In this document: positions 1 to 20,200 of the stretch, in pieces
Numbering within the stretch: the first letter of the stretch is position 1
Layout of the letters: every line of letters starts with the position of its first letter
DNA from: Lamellibrachia columna
Taxonomy: Eukaryota; Annelida; Polychaeta; Sabellida; Siboglinidae
DNA: 64,000 nt
Assembly (NCBI GenBank): GCA_963662155.1
Contig: OY759262.1
Coordinates: 56,612,490 to 56,676,489 of the forward strand
Direction: 5' to 3'
Notes under the pieces: generated by a model
The model's input: only the letters and a program-made list of their open reading frames with translations
The model's database searches: none
What the model was told of the DNA's origin: nothing
Program-made: the position numbers and the translations under genes

Positions 1-471
1 ACAGCGATGTTACCGACACATCAGCTTTCAGCATGTTATCGGCTGGTGTATTCTGCGGTTAAACAATGCAATAGCGGTAAGCACTGTATAATGCACGAAG
101 TGAGAATTTTTTATAACAAATGATTAGAATAGACGCGTAGAAACTGAAGAGACCCAGCAGAAAAGAAAGCGAACGTCTTCGATACAACGCGTCCGATACT
201 ACGACGATGAATCCACCTTTTGTATGCAATGTCTGAGATCTATATTGCGCCTCATGAATCGGACTGTTCAGCCACCGTCGCTCTCACCAACGAAACTCTC
301 AACGTCCTTTATAATCAACACCAATATCGTGACTCGGATCAACAATCACGACTTTGATGAATGTGTAAGTAATAATACCAGTTCAAGGGCGAACTAATTT
401 AGGGGTATATTCAGTCACAAACGACGTTATCGAAACGTCCGCCATTTAACTGTGTCGGCGCTGTCACTCGC

Positions 472-7433
<6,962 letters not shown>

Positions 7434-7501
7434 TGCTGATGCAGTAGTTTCTTCTCGATTGTTAATTGTGCAGACAGTCGTAGAATTTTACAAAACCCCA
7501 G

Positions 7502-7508
7502 TATTTAT
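7502..7508 (-). promoter_or_regulatory. Candidate TATA box of gene A
   Basis: The reverse strand reads ATAAATA about 70 bp upstream of the ATG. The block from here to the ATG is conserved in U4, where the element is TTAAATA at 60312-60318. Position and conservation fit a TATA promoter with a short leader. Confidence 0.5.
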
Positions 7509-7939
7509 GCATTGCGTCTCGACAGTACTGTTCCACCCGGTCGACTCGCGACCTTCCCATCGATCAAGGCGCTGGCAACTGTGTCGTATTCACAAAGTAG
7601 CCAAAAGAAGCATCCATTGCATAATGGTGTAAAATGTTTTAACTTATCATCTACTACTTCCCGCCTAATTTAAAATCACTTTGGGTGTCAACTTGTAAGT
7701 GTCTGAGGAAGGGCGTTATCTCACTCATGATGGGACGGGCGTCTCTACACAACGTCAGCTTAAACAATGTGCCAAATATATGGGCAATAAAAAGGAACGT
7801 CGAAGGCGTATAGGGTGCGGCACTAATTATTGGTGCGGGTGTGAACCAAACATCCAATTTATACCAACCTTTCTACCAGAAAAGGACAGTAAATTAATCA
7901 CCGCTCTTGTGTTGTAATGCCTTATTTTTTTCAACACAA

Positions 7940-8450
7940 TGCTGACCACCTAACATTGATGGCAAGAGGAATTACAAACATTGCAAGAATGGAATAACAT
8001 GTTCAAAAAACATAACCTCCCACTGAATCTTCAGAAGACCGAATGATAGTTGAAGAGGAGGAGGGCCTGCATGCAGCAATTGACTGAACACAAGTAAGCA
8101 AGTGGACAGCTTTGTGTATTTGGACGGAACAGTATATGAGGTCGGAGGAGGTAGTAGCAAGGAAACACAGAGGATGTTGCAAGCAGGAGCAGCAGCATAG
8201 AGGAGGGTGGAAAGTACTAGGTGGGACACAAAGGTGACGAAACAACTAAATGAAAAAGTGTTGGAAGCCTGCGTAGCAGCAGCTTTTGCATATTGGTGAA
8301 AACAATTACACTGACAGAGACACAGGAGTAGGACCAGAAGCAGAAGATCGCGATGGATGCAGTCAACTTATCGAAAGGGCGGAACATGTGAATTGCGGTG
8401 GCCTCCACCGGTCAATATACCAGGGCGGAAGATGGAGAAGTAAATAAACA
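7940..8450 (+). mobile_element. Decayed LINE reverse transcriptase segment
   Basis: With frameshifts, the plus strand reads LQEWNNMFKKHNLPLNLQKTE and later VGHKGDETTK-like blocks typical of the region downstream of the RT active site. Related decayed segments at 10660-10950 and 60860-61120 sit at the same place, upstream of the signal-peptide promoter. Confidence 0.7.
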
Positions 8451-9067
8451 TTCTCTACCAAAATTGTTATAATTTGTTGTTGTTAAACTGTAAGGGACCC
8501 AGTCGACAATCACATTCCCCGAACAGTGTACTCGCTTTTACGCACAAACGGCTTCATAGCACATTTCCGGAACAGCAATGACATTGTTATGGACAATATT
8601 GGTAGTACTGTGAACTTACAACAATCCGTTAGGAATATCGATTTCAAAAAAATTCAGTAGAGGGCGAATCAATGGCGTCATGAAGAAACTACGGTTATTT
8701 TGTTTAGAAGCACGTTTACAGTTGGGGGATCTTCTTCAGTCATTTAAATGGTTAATGTAATACGATGCGTCAAATTACGTATTTGATGAGGGAGTTAACA
8801 TTCATGAAGTCATGGAGTAGGGATCAGGTGTGTCTAAGCGTCTGAGTGTTCCTGTCGCCTCTGTTCTAATTCTTCGACGTTCGCCAGCAACCGCGAGAGT
8901 TAGTCCTGGCTTTCGTTTCTACAAATATTCTCCCCTGACGCTCTTCAAGTTCCAACTACTGTCACTGCGTCTGTCACTGCGTCTGTTACTGCGGCTGCTG
9001 CAGCTACTGCCGCTATTACTTCCTCAGCCGCTACCGCTGCCGCCGTCGCCGATGCTGCTGTGGCTAC
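8451..9067. other. 5' flank of gene A, shared with U2 and U4
   Basis: No gene seen. The block around 8780-8950 is closely matched at 11530-11700 and partly at 61150-61260, marking the distal edge of the duplicated unit. Confidence 0.6.
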
Positions 9068-9282
<215 letters not shown>

Positions 9283-9728
9283 AAGCTGCTACCACTACTA
9301 CTAATAATAATAATACTAATAATACGGCCTATTAGTGATAAAAATAAACTGTCTAGTAGCTTAACCGAAATAAATTAACAACGTTATACACGCATGAACA
9401 CAATGGTTATAAGTCACGACGCAACTCTTGGATATATTGAATCACAGCGGTGTTATAGACACATTAATATCTAGAATGTTACTTACTGGTGTACTCCGCG
9501 GTCAAACAGTGCAATTGCTGTAAACGCTGCATGTATAATGCATGAAGTGAGAGTTGTTGATAATTGTTGATTATTATCAACATCAATATCCTGACTCGGA
9601 TTATCACTCACGACCTTGGTGAATGTGCAAGTAAGTATACCAAAATAAAACACGAGTAATTCTGGGATATGTTCAGTAGCATATGGCTTTATCGAAACGT
9701 CCGCCGTTGAATTATGTCGACGCTGGCA

Positions 9729-9916
9729 CTTTGCTTAGCCGCAAGTGTGAGTGGCCGGTTTAAACACGAGGGCACCACATGGCATGTAATAACAGATGCC
9801 GCCGGCGGTACACTGGATGTACCTGTGTGGGTCCGGTTGTTCATAATGGAAACCGTGTGCGTCGGTGTTGCATTGAAGCAGAAATTCCGTGTGTTGGAAC
9901 TGTACTTTGAAGGTGC
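9729..9916 (-). pseudogene. U2 CBM14 exon, broken
   Basis: The exon is recognisable from [18 protein letters not shown] and CYYMPC to THTCG and the TAA stop. The acceptor is gcac instead of gcag, the first Cys region is altered, and a frameshift separates the two halves. No EGF, mucin or signal exons follow upstream, so this is an orphan fossil. Confidence 0.8.
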
Positions 9917-9929
9917 AAACAACACACAA

Positions 9930-10659
9930 TGTTACATACTGAAATTGGATGTCTTAGGCGATAACATGTAATGACGTATTTGAATATTTCCCACGATTCA
10001 ACGCTCATTTTTCTGAGTTATATGTCTGGATCGCGGGTGTTGGCATGCATCTGAATGTGGATTGTATGCATAATTAAATATTGTTATATTGCTTATGTGT
10101 TTATGATAAGCAGTCTGCATCGTGTATTAATCCTTTCCTTCTTGATGCAGCATGTCGATTGTTGTGATAATCTGCAATGTGCTTTAATGCTTTCTATTTT
10201 TCGTATTTTCCCAAAGATGGGTTTAAAAGGTTTTGTTGTATATAGTTTTGATTCAATGCATTCACGTGTTTTATGTGACAATTTGTATTTTAACACTTTA
10301 GTTCATTGAATTATCCCATAATAGATTTTAGAACGTCTTATTGCATACTTTTAATTGAACGTATACATAATGGTTACGCAGTTTCTTTTTCACAGCATTG
10401 CTTTGTTTTATGCTGATGTCTATATGCATGTTGGGACAAATCACCGCCCCACATTCGCTACTTTCATTTGTCCTTTAATAATTGTTTTTAGATGAGATTA
10501 TTTGTGTTAGCTGATAAGCTGTCTTTCATCTGCATACCGTCGGTGGCGTGGAAGCAATGCATGAGGAGCCAACAACGATGGTGACCGTTGAGGAAATGTT
10601 TGGAGTAGATGTGGGCCTCAGAGAGAGATGTGCTTTGATGATTGGAAGTTGACCTACTG
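9930..10659. other. Intergenic, no gene seen
   Basis: This sequence joins the U2 CBM14 fossil to upstream-flank sequence. The short AT-rich ORFs around 10055-10309 show no recognisable domain. Confidence 0.4.
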
Positions 10660-10950
10660 AGAAAGATGCTGTATGATGACCACCTAACATTGATGGCACA
10701 TGGCATGGAGAAACTTCAGACATTACAAGAAGACATGGCCTCCAACTGAATCTTCAATAGAACTGATGATAGGTGAATAGGATGAGAGCCTGCATGAAGT
10801 AATTGACAGAACACAATTAGGGCGGAACAGTGTGTGAGTATGGAGGAAGTAGCAATGAGACACAGAGGTGTTTGCAAGCAGGAGCAGCAGCAAGGGGTAG
10901 GGTGGAACGTACTAGTTGGGACACAAAGTTGACAAAACAGTTGCGTATCA
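10660..10950 (+). mobile_element. Decayed LINE reverse transcriptase segment (U2 copy)
   Basis: The plus strand reads KMLYDDHLTLMAHGM, a corrupted YADD block, then LQTLQEDMAS. Downstream sequence parallels 7990-8220. This places U2 upstream-flank sequence only about 0.75 kb from its CBM14 exon. Confidence 0.65.
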
Positions 10951-11705
10951 CTGGGAAAAGCGCGACCTATATGATAACAAAAATACAAAATTGAGATTTT
11001 TTTCGTATTGGTGCAATCACTTTAGTAATATTTCTGTAAATATTTCAGGTGACACTGGATGCATTATTTCGTTGTATTCCATTTAGTGTGCGTAATAAAA
11101 CGATGCCGATAGTAAATAAATATTATCTACCAACATTTTACTTATTTGATGTAGTGAACTTGTAAGGGACCCAATCAAAAATCACAATCCAGAACGTTGC
11201 ATTCGCTTCTACACACAAACAGCTTTATGGTACACTTCCGGAACACCAATACCATGCTCATCAATATTTATGAATGCATGACGTAGCGAGTGTGGTTTGC
11301 CTTGTGATTATTTTGTATGGACAACGTTGGTAATATTATGATATCAACATACAACAATGAGTTAGGATTATCGAATTCAGCATACTTCAATACAGGGCGA
11401 TTCAAAAAGCCACCATGAAGCCACAAGGATTATTTATATCAGTAAATTCGATAGAGGGCAAGTTAAGGTAATTTCCAGAAATCGGGCGTGATTTGAGTGG
11501 CTAATGCAACACTATACGTCAAATTATTTATTATATTAAGGAGTTAACATTCAGGAAATCATGGAGTAGGTACCAGGTGTGTTTGAGCGTTTGAGCGTTC
11601 CTGTTGCCGCTATTCTAATTCTTCGGCGTTCCATTTGATTCGCAGCGAGTGTTCGTCCTGGCTTTCGTTTCTACAAATATTCTCCGCTGGCGCTCTTCAT
11701 GTTGC
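10951..11705. other. U2 upstream flank, no gene seen
   Basis: 11530-11700 closely matches 8790-8960 of U1. No coding exon seen. Confidence 0.5.
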
Positions 11706-12112
11706 AACTACTACTACTACTACTGCAACTGCAACTGCAACTGCTACTGCTACTGCAACTGCAACTGCAACTGCAACTGCAACTGCAACTGCAACTGCTA
11801 CTGCTACTGCTACTGCTACTGCTACTGCTACTGCTACTGCTACTGCTACTGCTACTGCTACTGCTACTGCTACTGCTACTGCTACTGCTACTGCTACTGC
11901 TACTGCTACTGCTACTGCTACTGCTACTGCTACTGCTACTGCTACTGCTACTGCTACTGCTACTGCTACTGCTACTGCTACTGCTACTGCTACTGCTACT
12001 GCTACTGCTACTGCTACTGCTACTGCTACTGCTACTGCTACTGCTACTGCTGCTGCTGCTGCTGCTGCTACCGTTGCTGCTGCTTGTACTACTACTACTA
12101 CTTCTACTACTT

Positions 12113-12196
<84 letters not shown>

Positions 12197-12260
12197 ATAC
12201 TACTAATATTACTATTACTACTAATACTACTAATACTAATATTACTACTATTACTACTAG
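11706..12260. repeat. (CTACTG)n, (CTG)n and (CTA)n compound tract
   Basis: A hexanucleotide tract of about 330 bp (variants CAACTG and TACTGC) is followed by a short CTG run and about 150 bp of ACT repeats decaying into AAT. It is the U2 counterpart of the U1 CTG tract. Confidence 0.97.
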
Positions 12261-12269
12261 CTCCGATGC

Positions 12270-12620
12270 CATATGTATACTTTGCGACACTCAGTTGAAT
12301 GTGGAATTTCCCCGTGGTCATCCAGCCCATCTCACAACGGTCACTGACCGAATATCGCGTTGCAGCGTCGATGTGAAGGCATGTATGTCATGTCATAATC
12401 TTCTACTTAGCGAGAACAAAACAGAAACAATCATCATATCCACAGCGAACAATCGAAAACATGCCCAGCCTTCTGTTGATCAAGTCATTGATATATGTGG
12501 CTGCGCCGTTACGTCGAAGCCGTGAATCGTAGATCTCGGTGTTTTACTCGATAGCACTATGTCAATGATTACTCAAGTGTGTCCTGTTTGCCAGGTGGCA
12601 TATTGTCACCTCCGTAGCAT
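12270..12620 (+). mobile_element. CR1-like RT fragment (thumb region)
   Basis: The plus strand reads LLLSENKTETIIISTANNRK and, after a stop, DLGVLLDSTMSM, the usual blocks downstream of the YADD box. There is no active site and there are several stops. Confidence 0.65.
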
Positions 12621-12629
12621 CACGTTGAT

Positions 12630-13265
12630 TACGAGATGTCTGACCACAAATGCATGCAAAGAGATTGCTGACAAAATAGAATACTTAGCAGCTCAAGCTC
12701 AAAACAACTAAAACAAACTCTGAAAAAGAAGGACGAGAAGATCAAAGAACTTGAAAGTAGAGTCGTCGTGTTAAAATCGGCCAACGACAGCATCGAGCAA
12801 TATTCTAGAAGATGTAATGTGAGAATAGAAGGAATACCCGAAAATGCAGGTACTGGTGAAATTGAAAATGCAATCCTAGACATTGTCAATGATCATATGA
12901 AGTTAACCCCAGTCCTGCAGTCTCACGAGATTGAGCGAGCGCACATAATTGGCCGCCCTAAAACGGATGGCGGGCGACCACGCACTACAATTGGTAGATT
13001 AAATAGCGAACGTCGGAGGGACGCTATATACAGAGCTCGAGTCAACCTAAAACAGCACAATACAGCCTCGGGTCTAAACCTTCGTTTATTTGTGAATGAA
13101 GACCTCACGAAGACTCGTTCTGAACTACTGTATAAACTTGGAAAAAATGGCCTGATTTCTGACTGTTGGTCTTTCAATAGGAATATCTTGTACAAAGACA
13201 CTCAGGGTGTTGTCCATCAAGTACGAAGTAAACAGGACGCATGTTTCAAGGTGCGCCTTGCCTGA
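12630..13265 (+). mobile_element. LINE ORF1 with coiled coil and L1-type RNA-binding domain
   Basis: A coiled-coil segment (KKDEKIKELESRVVVLKSAN) leads into a 165-codon open stretch from 12768 with YSRRCNVRIEGIPE, IERAHIIGRP and LFVNEDLTKTRSELLYK. These are hallmarks of the L1 ORF1p-like (Transposase_22-type) nucleic-acid chaperone family. Such proteins coat element RNA. The N-terminus is broken, so this is a fragment. No linked intact RT is seen. Confidence 0.8.
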
Positions 13266-13671
13266 CGCCTGCGTTACGTAACTCCTGTGGACATTCCTGA
13301 AACACTGCTGCGGCAAATGACGTAAGCATTGTCTGGCACTTGCACACCTTCAAGTAGCTACGTATCCAAATTCCATGGCATTATGACAGTATTATTATTA
13401 TTTCTTTATAAATAACATTAATTTATTTTATTAATATAACATATCCATGTTAAACGGATAGATTACTTATCATAGCATTTATTTTCAGCATTTATATGTA
13501 CTATTAGAGTATTTATTTTCAGTATTTATATGTACTATTCTAATATTCCTACACAGGCAATTGTGGTGATTCGCAGCACAACATACATGCTGACTCTATA
13601 GTGTATCTTAAATGTTATATGTATAATAAATTGCAGACAATCGGTTTTAGTTGCATATTTTTTAACCAGAA
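13266..13671. other. AT-rich intergenic sequence
   Basis: Nothing recognisable. A short direct duplication (tatatgtacta) occurs at 13490-13540. Confidence 0.4.
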
Positions 13672-14082
13672 TTACGTATCCAAATAATGGATGATGATGA
13701 ATCATTTATTAATTTTCAAGGATGTACTAACCGCAATTCTTTATTTAATACATTACAATTAGATGAAACACTTAATGAGGATATTCAACCAATACGTCAT
13801 TCCCCTTAAATATTTAGTTAAATGTTTTGCTTAAATACATGACCAGTCCACCTTTATTACTACATGTTTTGTTTAATGCACTGATATCCCTCAAGTAGTA
13901 AATGACACATATCATCATTCTCGGAAAGCCAGCATTCCTGAAAACATATTAAGCTAAATTTAAAGTTTATCAGGTTAAGTTCTTCAAGGAAGGCTTCTAT
14001 TTCACTATGTTTAGCATTAATTGATTATATTTTGTGCTTAGTATATTAAAACGTTTGTTGTGTCTTTCTGCCAGTAACTTAA
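13672..14082 (-). mobile_element. Inverted endonuclease part of a LINE
   Basis: The reverse strand reads SINAKHSEIEAFLEELNL, ICFQECWLSEND and LLEGYQCIKQN, the N-terminal blocks of the apurinic-like endonuclease of non-LTR retrotransposons. It lies head to head with the RT at 14105 onward, so the 5' part of the element is inverted relative to its 3' part. Confidence 0.7.
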
Positions 14083-14134
14083 AATTATCAAGATCATGAC
14101 AATGTTAAGTTACTGGCAGAAAGACACAACAAAC
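14053..14134. repeat. Perfect 30-bp inverted repeat at the LINE inversion junction
   Basis: Arms 14053-14082 and 14105-14134 are exact reverse complements across a 22-bp spacer. They sit exactly where the inverted endonuclease block meets the forward RT block. Confidence 0.9.
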
Positions 14135-15930
14135 CTTTTAAAAAAGGGGACGAAACCTTATTCTGCAATTACAGGCCAATATCAATCTTACCTGCAATTT
14201 CAAAAGTAATCGAAACAATTATTAACAACCAGCTAGATTCTTTTTTTAAAAAGACACAAACCTATGTACGATAGTCAATATGGATTTAGAAAGGAACATT
14301 TTACGGAATTTGCCGCTCTTGAATTAATGGATAGGATATTGACACGTATGGATAATAAGGAAATACCTATAAATATTTACTTGGACCTTTAAAACGCATT
14401 TGACACTCTGGATCACTCAATATTAATTGATAAGCTAGATTTTTATGGCGTAAAATGAGTAGCTTTAGACCTATTAAAAAATTATTTAACAAATCGAAAA
14501 CAGTAAGTAGAATTTGAAAACACCCAATCAGTTATGCTTAATATCTCCACAGGCGTACCTCGAGGATAAATTGTAGGCCCTTTGTTATTTATAATTTACA
14601 TAAATGACTTTGCCCAATCTAGTCCAAACTTCAACTTTATTATGTACGCCGATGACACGACACTTTCAAGTATCCTAGATTCTTTAGCACAATATAGCAA
14701 AAAAATTAATGTAGACGTCTTAATCAACACATAACTGGACAAAATTAATGAGTGGCTTAAATTAAAAATATTTTCTTTAAATGTAAATAAATCCAAATAT
14801 ATGATCTTCAAAACGGCTAGAAGAAATAATATAATAAATCCACTAAATATAAAAAAACGATAATACATATATCGATATAGTAGGTGAGTTCAATTTTCTA
14901 GGGATAAGTTTTAATGAACAATTAAACTGACAAAGCCACATCCAAAAAAAAATCGGTGCTCCAGAATTATAAGTATCCTAAATAAACTCAAAAGATTATT
15001 ACCTCTTAATATCAAGATTATGTTGTACAACACTTTGATATTGTCACATATAAACTATGGCTTAACAGTATGGGGCTATAGATGTGATAGAATAAAAAAC
15101 TTCAAAGCAAGCCCTCCGAATTATATGTTTCAGCAAATATAATGCTCATACCGATCCACTGTTCAAAAGTCTTAATTTACTAAAAGTAGAGCATATTCTA
15201 AAATTGCAGGAACTAAAATTATATCATAAATTTTCAACCAATAAACTACTTGTCAACCTGAAAAACTTGCCACTTTATCAAAACACAACTTTAATACACG
15301 TGGTCAATATAATATACATACGATCAGGGTACACCACGAGTTTGCTAAATGAAGTTTCAGGTACAGTTTGCCACATACCATAAATAATGCACCTCATTTA
15401 TTAAAAGACAAGATCACCACTAACAGTTTAAATAGTTTCTCAAATTATATAAAACTTTATTATCTGAATACATATATTGAACAATGTGCAATCCAAAATT
15501 TGTATATTATGTCAACATGACTGACTATATCTCCGTTCCTCCTTGGTTAAATTCACTCTATGTATATCCGGTTGTAGGAATATATTTGGCATTTGTAATA
15601 TACAGACATATCTATATTAATTTTGTTCACTCAGTAATTATGCACTAATTTCTATAGGGATTTTCGTTTTATTATTATATAAATAATGGGTGAAACTAAT
15701 CGACAAGGTGGCTCCTACGACAGCGAATAATTGTTAGTCTTAGTAGGAGTCTCCCGTCCCTTTTGTGACATTATATTTTATTTTCAGACGGTACTCTATA
15801 TTCTTACCACTTCGTTTTCTCATGTCGACTTAGATGTAATATATTGTATGGTTTTTGTGTTGAATACTTTGTTTTGTTGTCTTTGGGACGAATAAATATT
15901 TCCTGTTTCCTGTTTCCTGTTTCCTGATGG
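14105..15930 (+). mobile_element. LINE reverse transcriptase and 3' end, decayed
   Basis: The plus strand, with stops and frameshifts, reads NYRPISILPAISKVIE, then SQYGFRKEHFTEFAALELMD, then FIIYINDFAQSSP and the active site MYADDTTLSS. The KINEWLKLKIFSLNVNKSKY region follows. The element ends in four TTTCCTG heptamers near 15900-15927, right against the start of unit U3. A tandem-repeat 3' terminus is typical of CR1-like elements. At least ten stops make it inactive. Confidence 0.85.
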
Positions 15931-16230
15931 ATACAATGACGCAACTCTTGGATATATTGAGTCACAGATATGTTATAGAAATATTAACATTCAGAACGTT
16001 ACTGGCTGGTGTACTCCGCGGTCAAACATTGCAATTGCTGTAAACGCTGCATGTATAATGCATGAAATGAGAATAATTGTTGATAATTGTTGATTTTTAT
16101 CAGCATCAATATCCTGACTCGGATCATCACTCACGACCAATTCAAGCGAGAACTAATTCAGGGATATATTCAGTCACATGCGACGTTATCGAAACGTCCG
16201 CCATTCAACTGTGTCGGCGCTGTCACTCGC

Positions 16231-16409
16231 TTAGCCGCAAGTGTGAGTGGCCAGTTTAAACACGAGGGTACCACATGGCATGTCATAACAGATGTCGCCG
16301 GCGGCACACTGGATGTACCTGTGTGGATCCGGTTGCTCAAAATAGAAACCGTGAGCGTCCGTGTTCGTCTTGAAGCAGGGATTTCGTGTGTCACAATTGT
16401 ACTTCGAAG
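16231..16409 (-). CDS. Gene B terminal exon: CBM14 chitin-binding domain
   Basis: Phase-1 entry after gtttgcag; the stop is TAA at 16231-16233. It reads [33 protein letters not shown] and THTCG, with six cysteines as expected for the family. It is nearly identical to 472-650. Confidence 0.85.
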
Positions 16410-16775
16410 CTGCAAACATCATGAAGACATGAACTTAAATAATGTTTTTCGGTACGACAGAAATTGAATATTTTCTTTGTCAAATATAAGTATGTCAAAT
16501 ATTGGGTGACAATCCGTCAGATCGGTACGTTTTTTGTATTCTACAGGCAAATGATATTCAATAATGAAAAACAGAATGACTGCAATGGTGTACGAACTTG
16601 CTAAGTAAAACAATCAAGCACTGGAAATTATATTTCTTAAATATGGTGCATGTTTCCTATTAATTGTTAAGTAGCATTGTCCATGCCATTTTCTAAGAAG
16701 TTTGACATATGCCGTTCCCGCCCTAATCTTACTGTAATATTTCATTTATTTTATTTTATTTATTGCACATAACGT

Positions 16776-16813
<38 letters not shown>

Positions 16814-17144
16814 GAAGTTGGTGTGAAAGAGAGTTTCACAAGGAAGTTGACGAGAAGCCGGCTAAGGCGGGCTGGACATGTCGAAAGAATGGAAGGGGTA
16901 CGATTGACGAAGAGAGTGGAATGGTAGAAGGAGAAGGTAGAAGGAGAAGAGGAAGAGCGAGACTGCGTGAAGAGAGACTTAGTGGGAGTGGAATGGAGAA
17001 TGAGGGCGAGGGATAGAGGGGAGTGGAGACAAATGGTGGAGACGATAGTAAAACGGAAGTACTTATGAAGAAGAAGGGGAAACATAAATGGACGACCGGT
17101 ATCGGTGCCAGCCTCACCCCGGATTACAGGGAAAAGGAGGCGAG

Positions 17145-17235
<91 letters not shown>

Positions 17236-20200
17236 TATATATGTAAAGTTAACATATACTTTGAACTCACGAATATACGTCAAAAAATACAGATCCAGGG
17301 GGCAAGTGCCCCTTGCCCCTCCCCCCGCGGAAGCCCATGCAACCAGTCACAGAGAACTACAGTGCACATTAAACAGATGTTACGTTACGATGTTTTCACA
17401 AGAGGTCCCCACTTACCGCAGTTGGCGCCGACGTAACCCGGAGTACAGTCGCAGGCGCCGTTTACCGCAGGACATGTACCGCTATTGAGACAGTCAGCGT
17501 TTGTCGTACACTTGAACTCTGCAAAAAGTTAATTGTCTGTGAAATAACACGTAGGCGGCTTGTCAGAAGATATTCCAAACGGTTATTGGAAGCACTCGTG
17601 CAATAATTGCAAATTAACTCGTTTGTTCTGTTCACTGATCGATTAGTGATATTGGCACAAATTGTAATCACCGTTTAACAACATGCTGTTAAGATCGAGT
17701 GTAACCAATGTGTCTCAATATGTCTCGTGCTTCATAAACTAGACGATCAGTGGTTTAGCATGAAAACCTGACAATATTCACTCGCCATATGAACATATAT
17801 TTGAATACACCTATTCCTATATTAGCCAATAGGATATAGTCATGCTGTTTGCGTCCAAACTCAACTTGTGTAACATATTTTGGCGTTTTTTACTAAACTA
17901 ATCCTCTTTCTGAAATAACGTTTCTTTTTGTGTTTGACAGACTTTGCGATGCTGTGATGTTTACCGGCAACGCTTAATAAAAACGCATTATCTACCTATT
18001 ATCTACCAAATATCTACCTATTTCACATTGGTCTCCGATGTATTGATCTGTGCAGTGACAGACGTTCTTATGGCAGGTTCCCCCGTTCTGACAGTCACTC
18101 GACGTGATGCAATTCGGAGCTGTTGAAACAAGTCACAAGTCACTAATACATCAAGGCCTTCATTGAAAGATAACACTAATATTATGTTCCCCACATACGT
18201 AGGCAGCAATAACACCCTATGTTCAGACAAAGTTGATTTATTTTAACATTATGTGATACAAACAATGATACATTTCCACGTAACAATCGATTTGTTTTAA
18301 CAAATGAACCAGAGTGACAGCGAGTGGACTATAAGTATCTACGTCAGTAAAGTTCTGGGTCACAATTCGACAAGTAATATGTGGTTTAGATTTACCGAAA
18401 CTGACACAGAATAGATGTTTGATGGAACATTCGCATAACATTCATTCGACCTTACGTTAACATGTTGTTATTATGCTTAATCGCAGTGGATACTAGATAT
18501 TTAATTCGTCTTCTAGATAGGTTTGAATTTTCGTGAAATGATTATAAAATAACAAGAGCGAAGCAAATTAAGTTGAATACGAGTTTGTGATTAATAACAT
18601 TCCGAGGACTGCGGTTCCGTCTTTCCGCTGTCTGGTGGTTTTGTGTTGTAACGAAGGATAAGAGAAGAGGAGAAAACGGTAGAACAGAAGAAGAAAGATG
18701 GGAGAAGGAAGAGTGTGCAGCAAAGGAGAGGTAAACGGGTGAGTGGAGAGGGATTGCCATGGGAGGTTGACAATAAAAGAGGAAGGGAAAGAGATGTCAG
18801 TTATAAAGTAAAGCAGTATGAGCACAAGATAGCGGATGGAAAGAGGCAGAGCGTGCAGCAAGAGAATGGTAAACGAGTGACACGGCAGAAAAGGAGTTTC
18901 GCAGACGGTGAGAAAGATCGGGTATTCATGGGATTCAATCTTTAGGAAAGTAGATAAAGTCGGACACAGAGGAGAGGATATCACGGCATGCATATCACGG
19001 GCACAAATAGAGGATATAGCAGGAAAGACAGGACAAATCATCGGTGGTAGCATGGGTGGGGGGTGTTCTTATGCATATGGGAACGAACAATGCCGAGAAG
19101 GAGGGAACGTCAGCCATCGTTGGAAAGTACAGGAGGCTAGAAAAGGCACTTAAAGAGACACTGATTGGACATATTGTTTTGTCGGGGATATTACCAGTAA
19201 TGGGAGGCAGTGGTCAGGAGTACAGGGACAGTAGGAGGATGGTATCAACACACAAGTACAGAAGGGACGTATGGAGGTATGGAGGAGGGAGTGGGCTTCG
19301 TAGACAGGGAGATATGACTTTTTCATGAGAGATGGGCTGACAGGGAAGCGGACTGCAGTTCTTTGGTGTGAGCTTGTCCGGAACAAGGTACCTTAAATTA
19401 TTTAAACTAGATGCGCAGGGGGCACTAACAGAGAAAAGTAGTACAAATAAACATCCAAAGACATGTTTACCAATTATTTTGGAAAATGAACTTAAATGTG
19501 TATGCGTATGTGTATGATAAATTGGTTAAATAGTCTGAAAACTGGCAAATGTTATTCAATTTTGGGAAGTGTAAATGAGAAGTCTATAAAATGGGGGATG
19601 CTATACCAGGTAGAACCACAACAGAAAAGGAATTAGGAGTAACATTTATTGCTGAGATAATGCATTGAAAGTTACGGTATATCATTGCGGGAAACTTGCA
19701 ATACTTACACATTGGTGTTGTAGTTTGTTCTGTTGTCGGGACAGCGGTAGTTTGAGTTGTCGTCTCGGTGGTAGGCTCTGTTGTCGGGACAGCGGTAGTT
19801 TCAGTTGTTGTCTCGGTGGTAGGCTCTATTGTCGGGGCAGCGGTAGTTTCAGTTGTTGTCTCGGTGGTAGGCTCTGTTGTCGGGACAGCGGTAGTTTCAG
19901 TTGTTGTCTCGGTGGTAGGCTCTGTTGTCGGGACAGGGGTAGTTTGAGTTGTTGTCTCGGTGGTAGGCTCTGTTGTCGGGACAGCGGTAGTTTCAGTTGT
20001 TGTCTCGGTGGTAGACTCTGTTGCCGGGACAGAGGTAGTTTGAGTTGTTGTCTCGGTGGTAGGCTCTGTTGTCGGGACAGCGGTAGTTTCAGTTGCTGTC
20101 TCGGTGGTAGACTCTGTTGTCGGGACAGAGGTAGTTTGAGTTGTTGTCTCGGTGGTAGGCTCTGTTGTCGGGGCAGCTGTAGTTTCAGTTGTTGTCTCGG

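Noticed and set aside
11635..12525. 296-codon Ala/Thr ORF
   Set aside because: Its body is a microsatellite; only the last part is coding-like and that is a LINE RT fragment.
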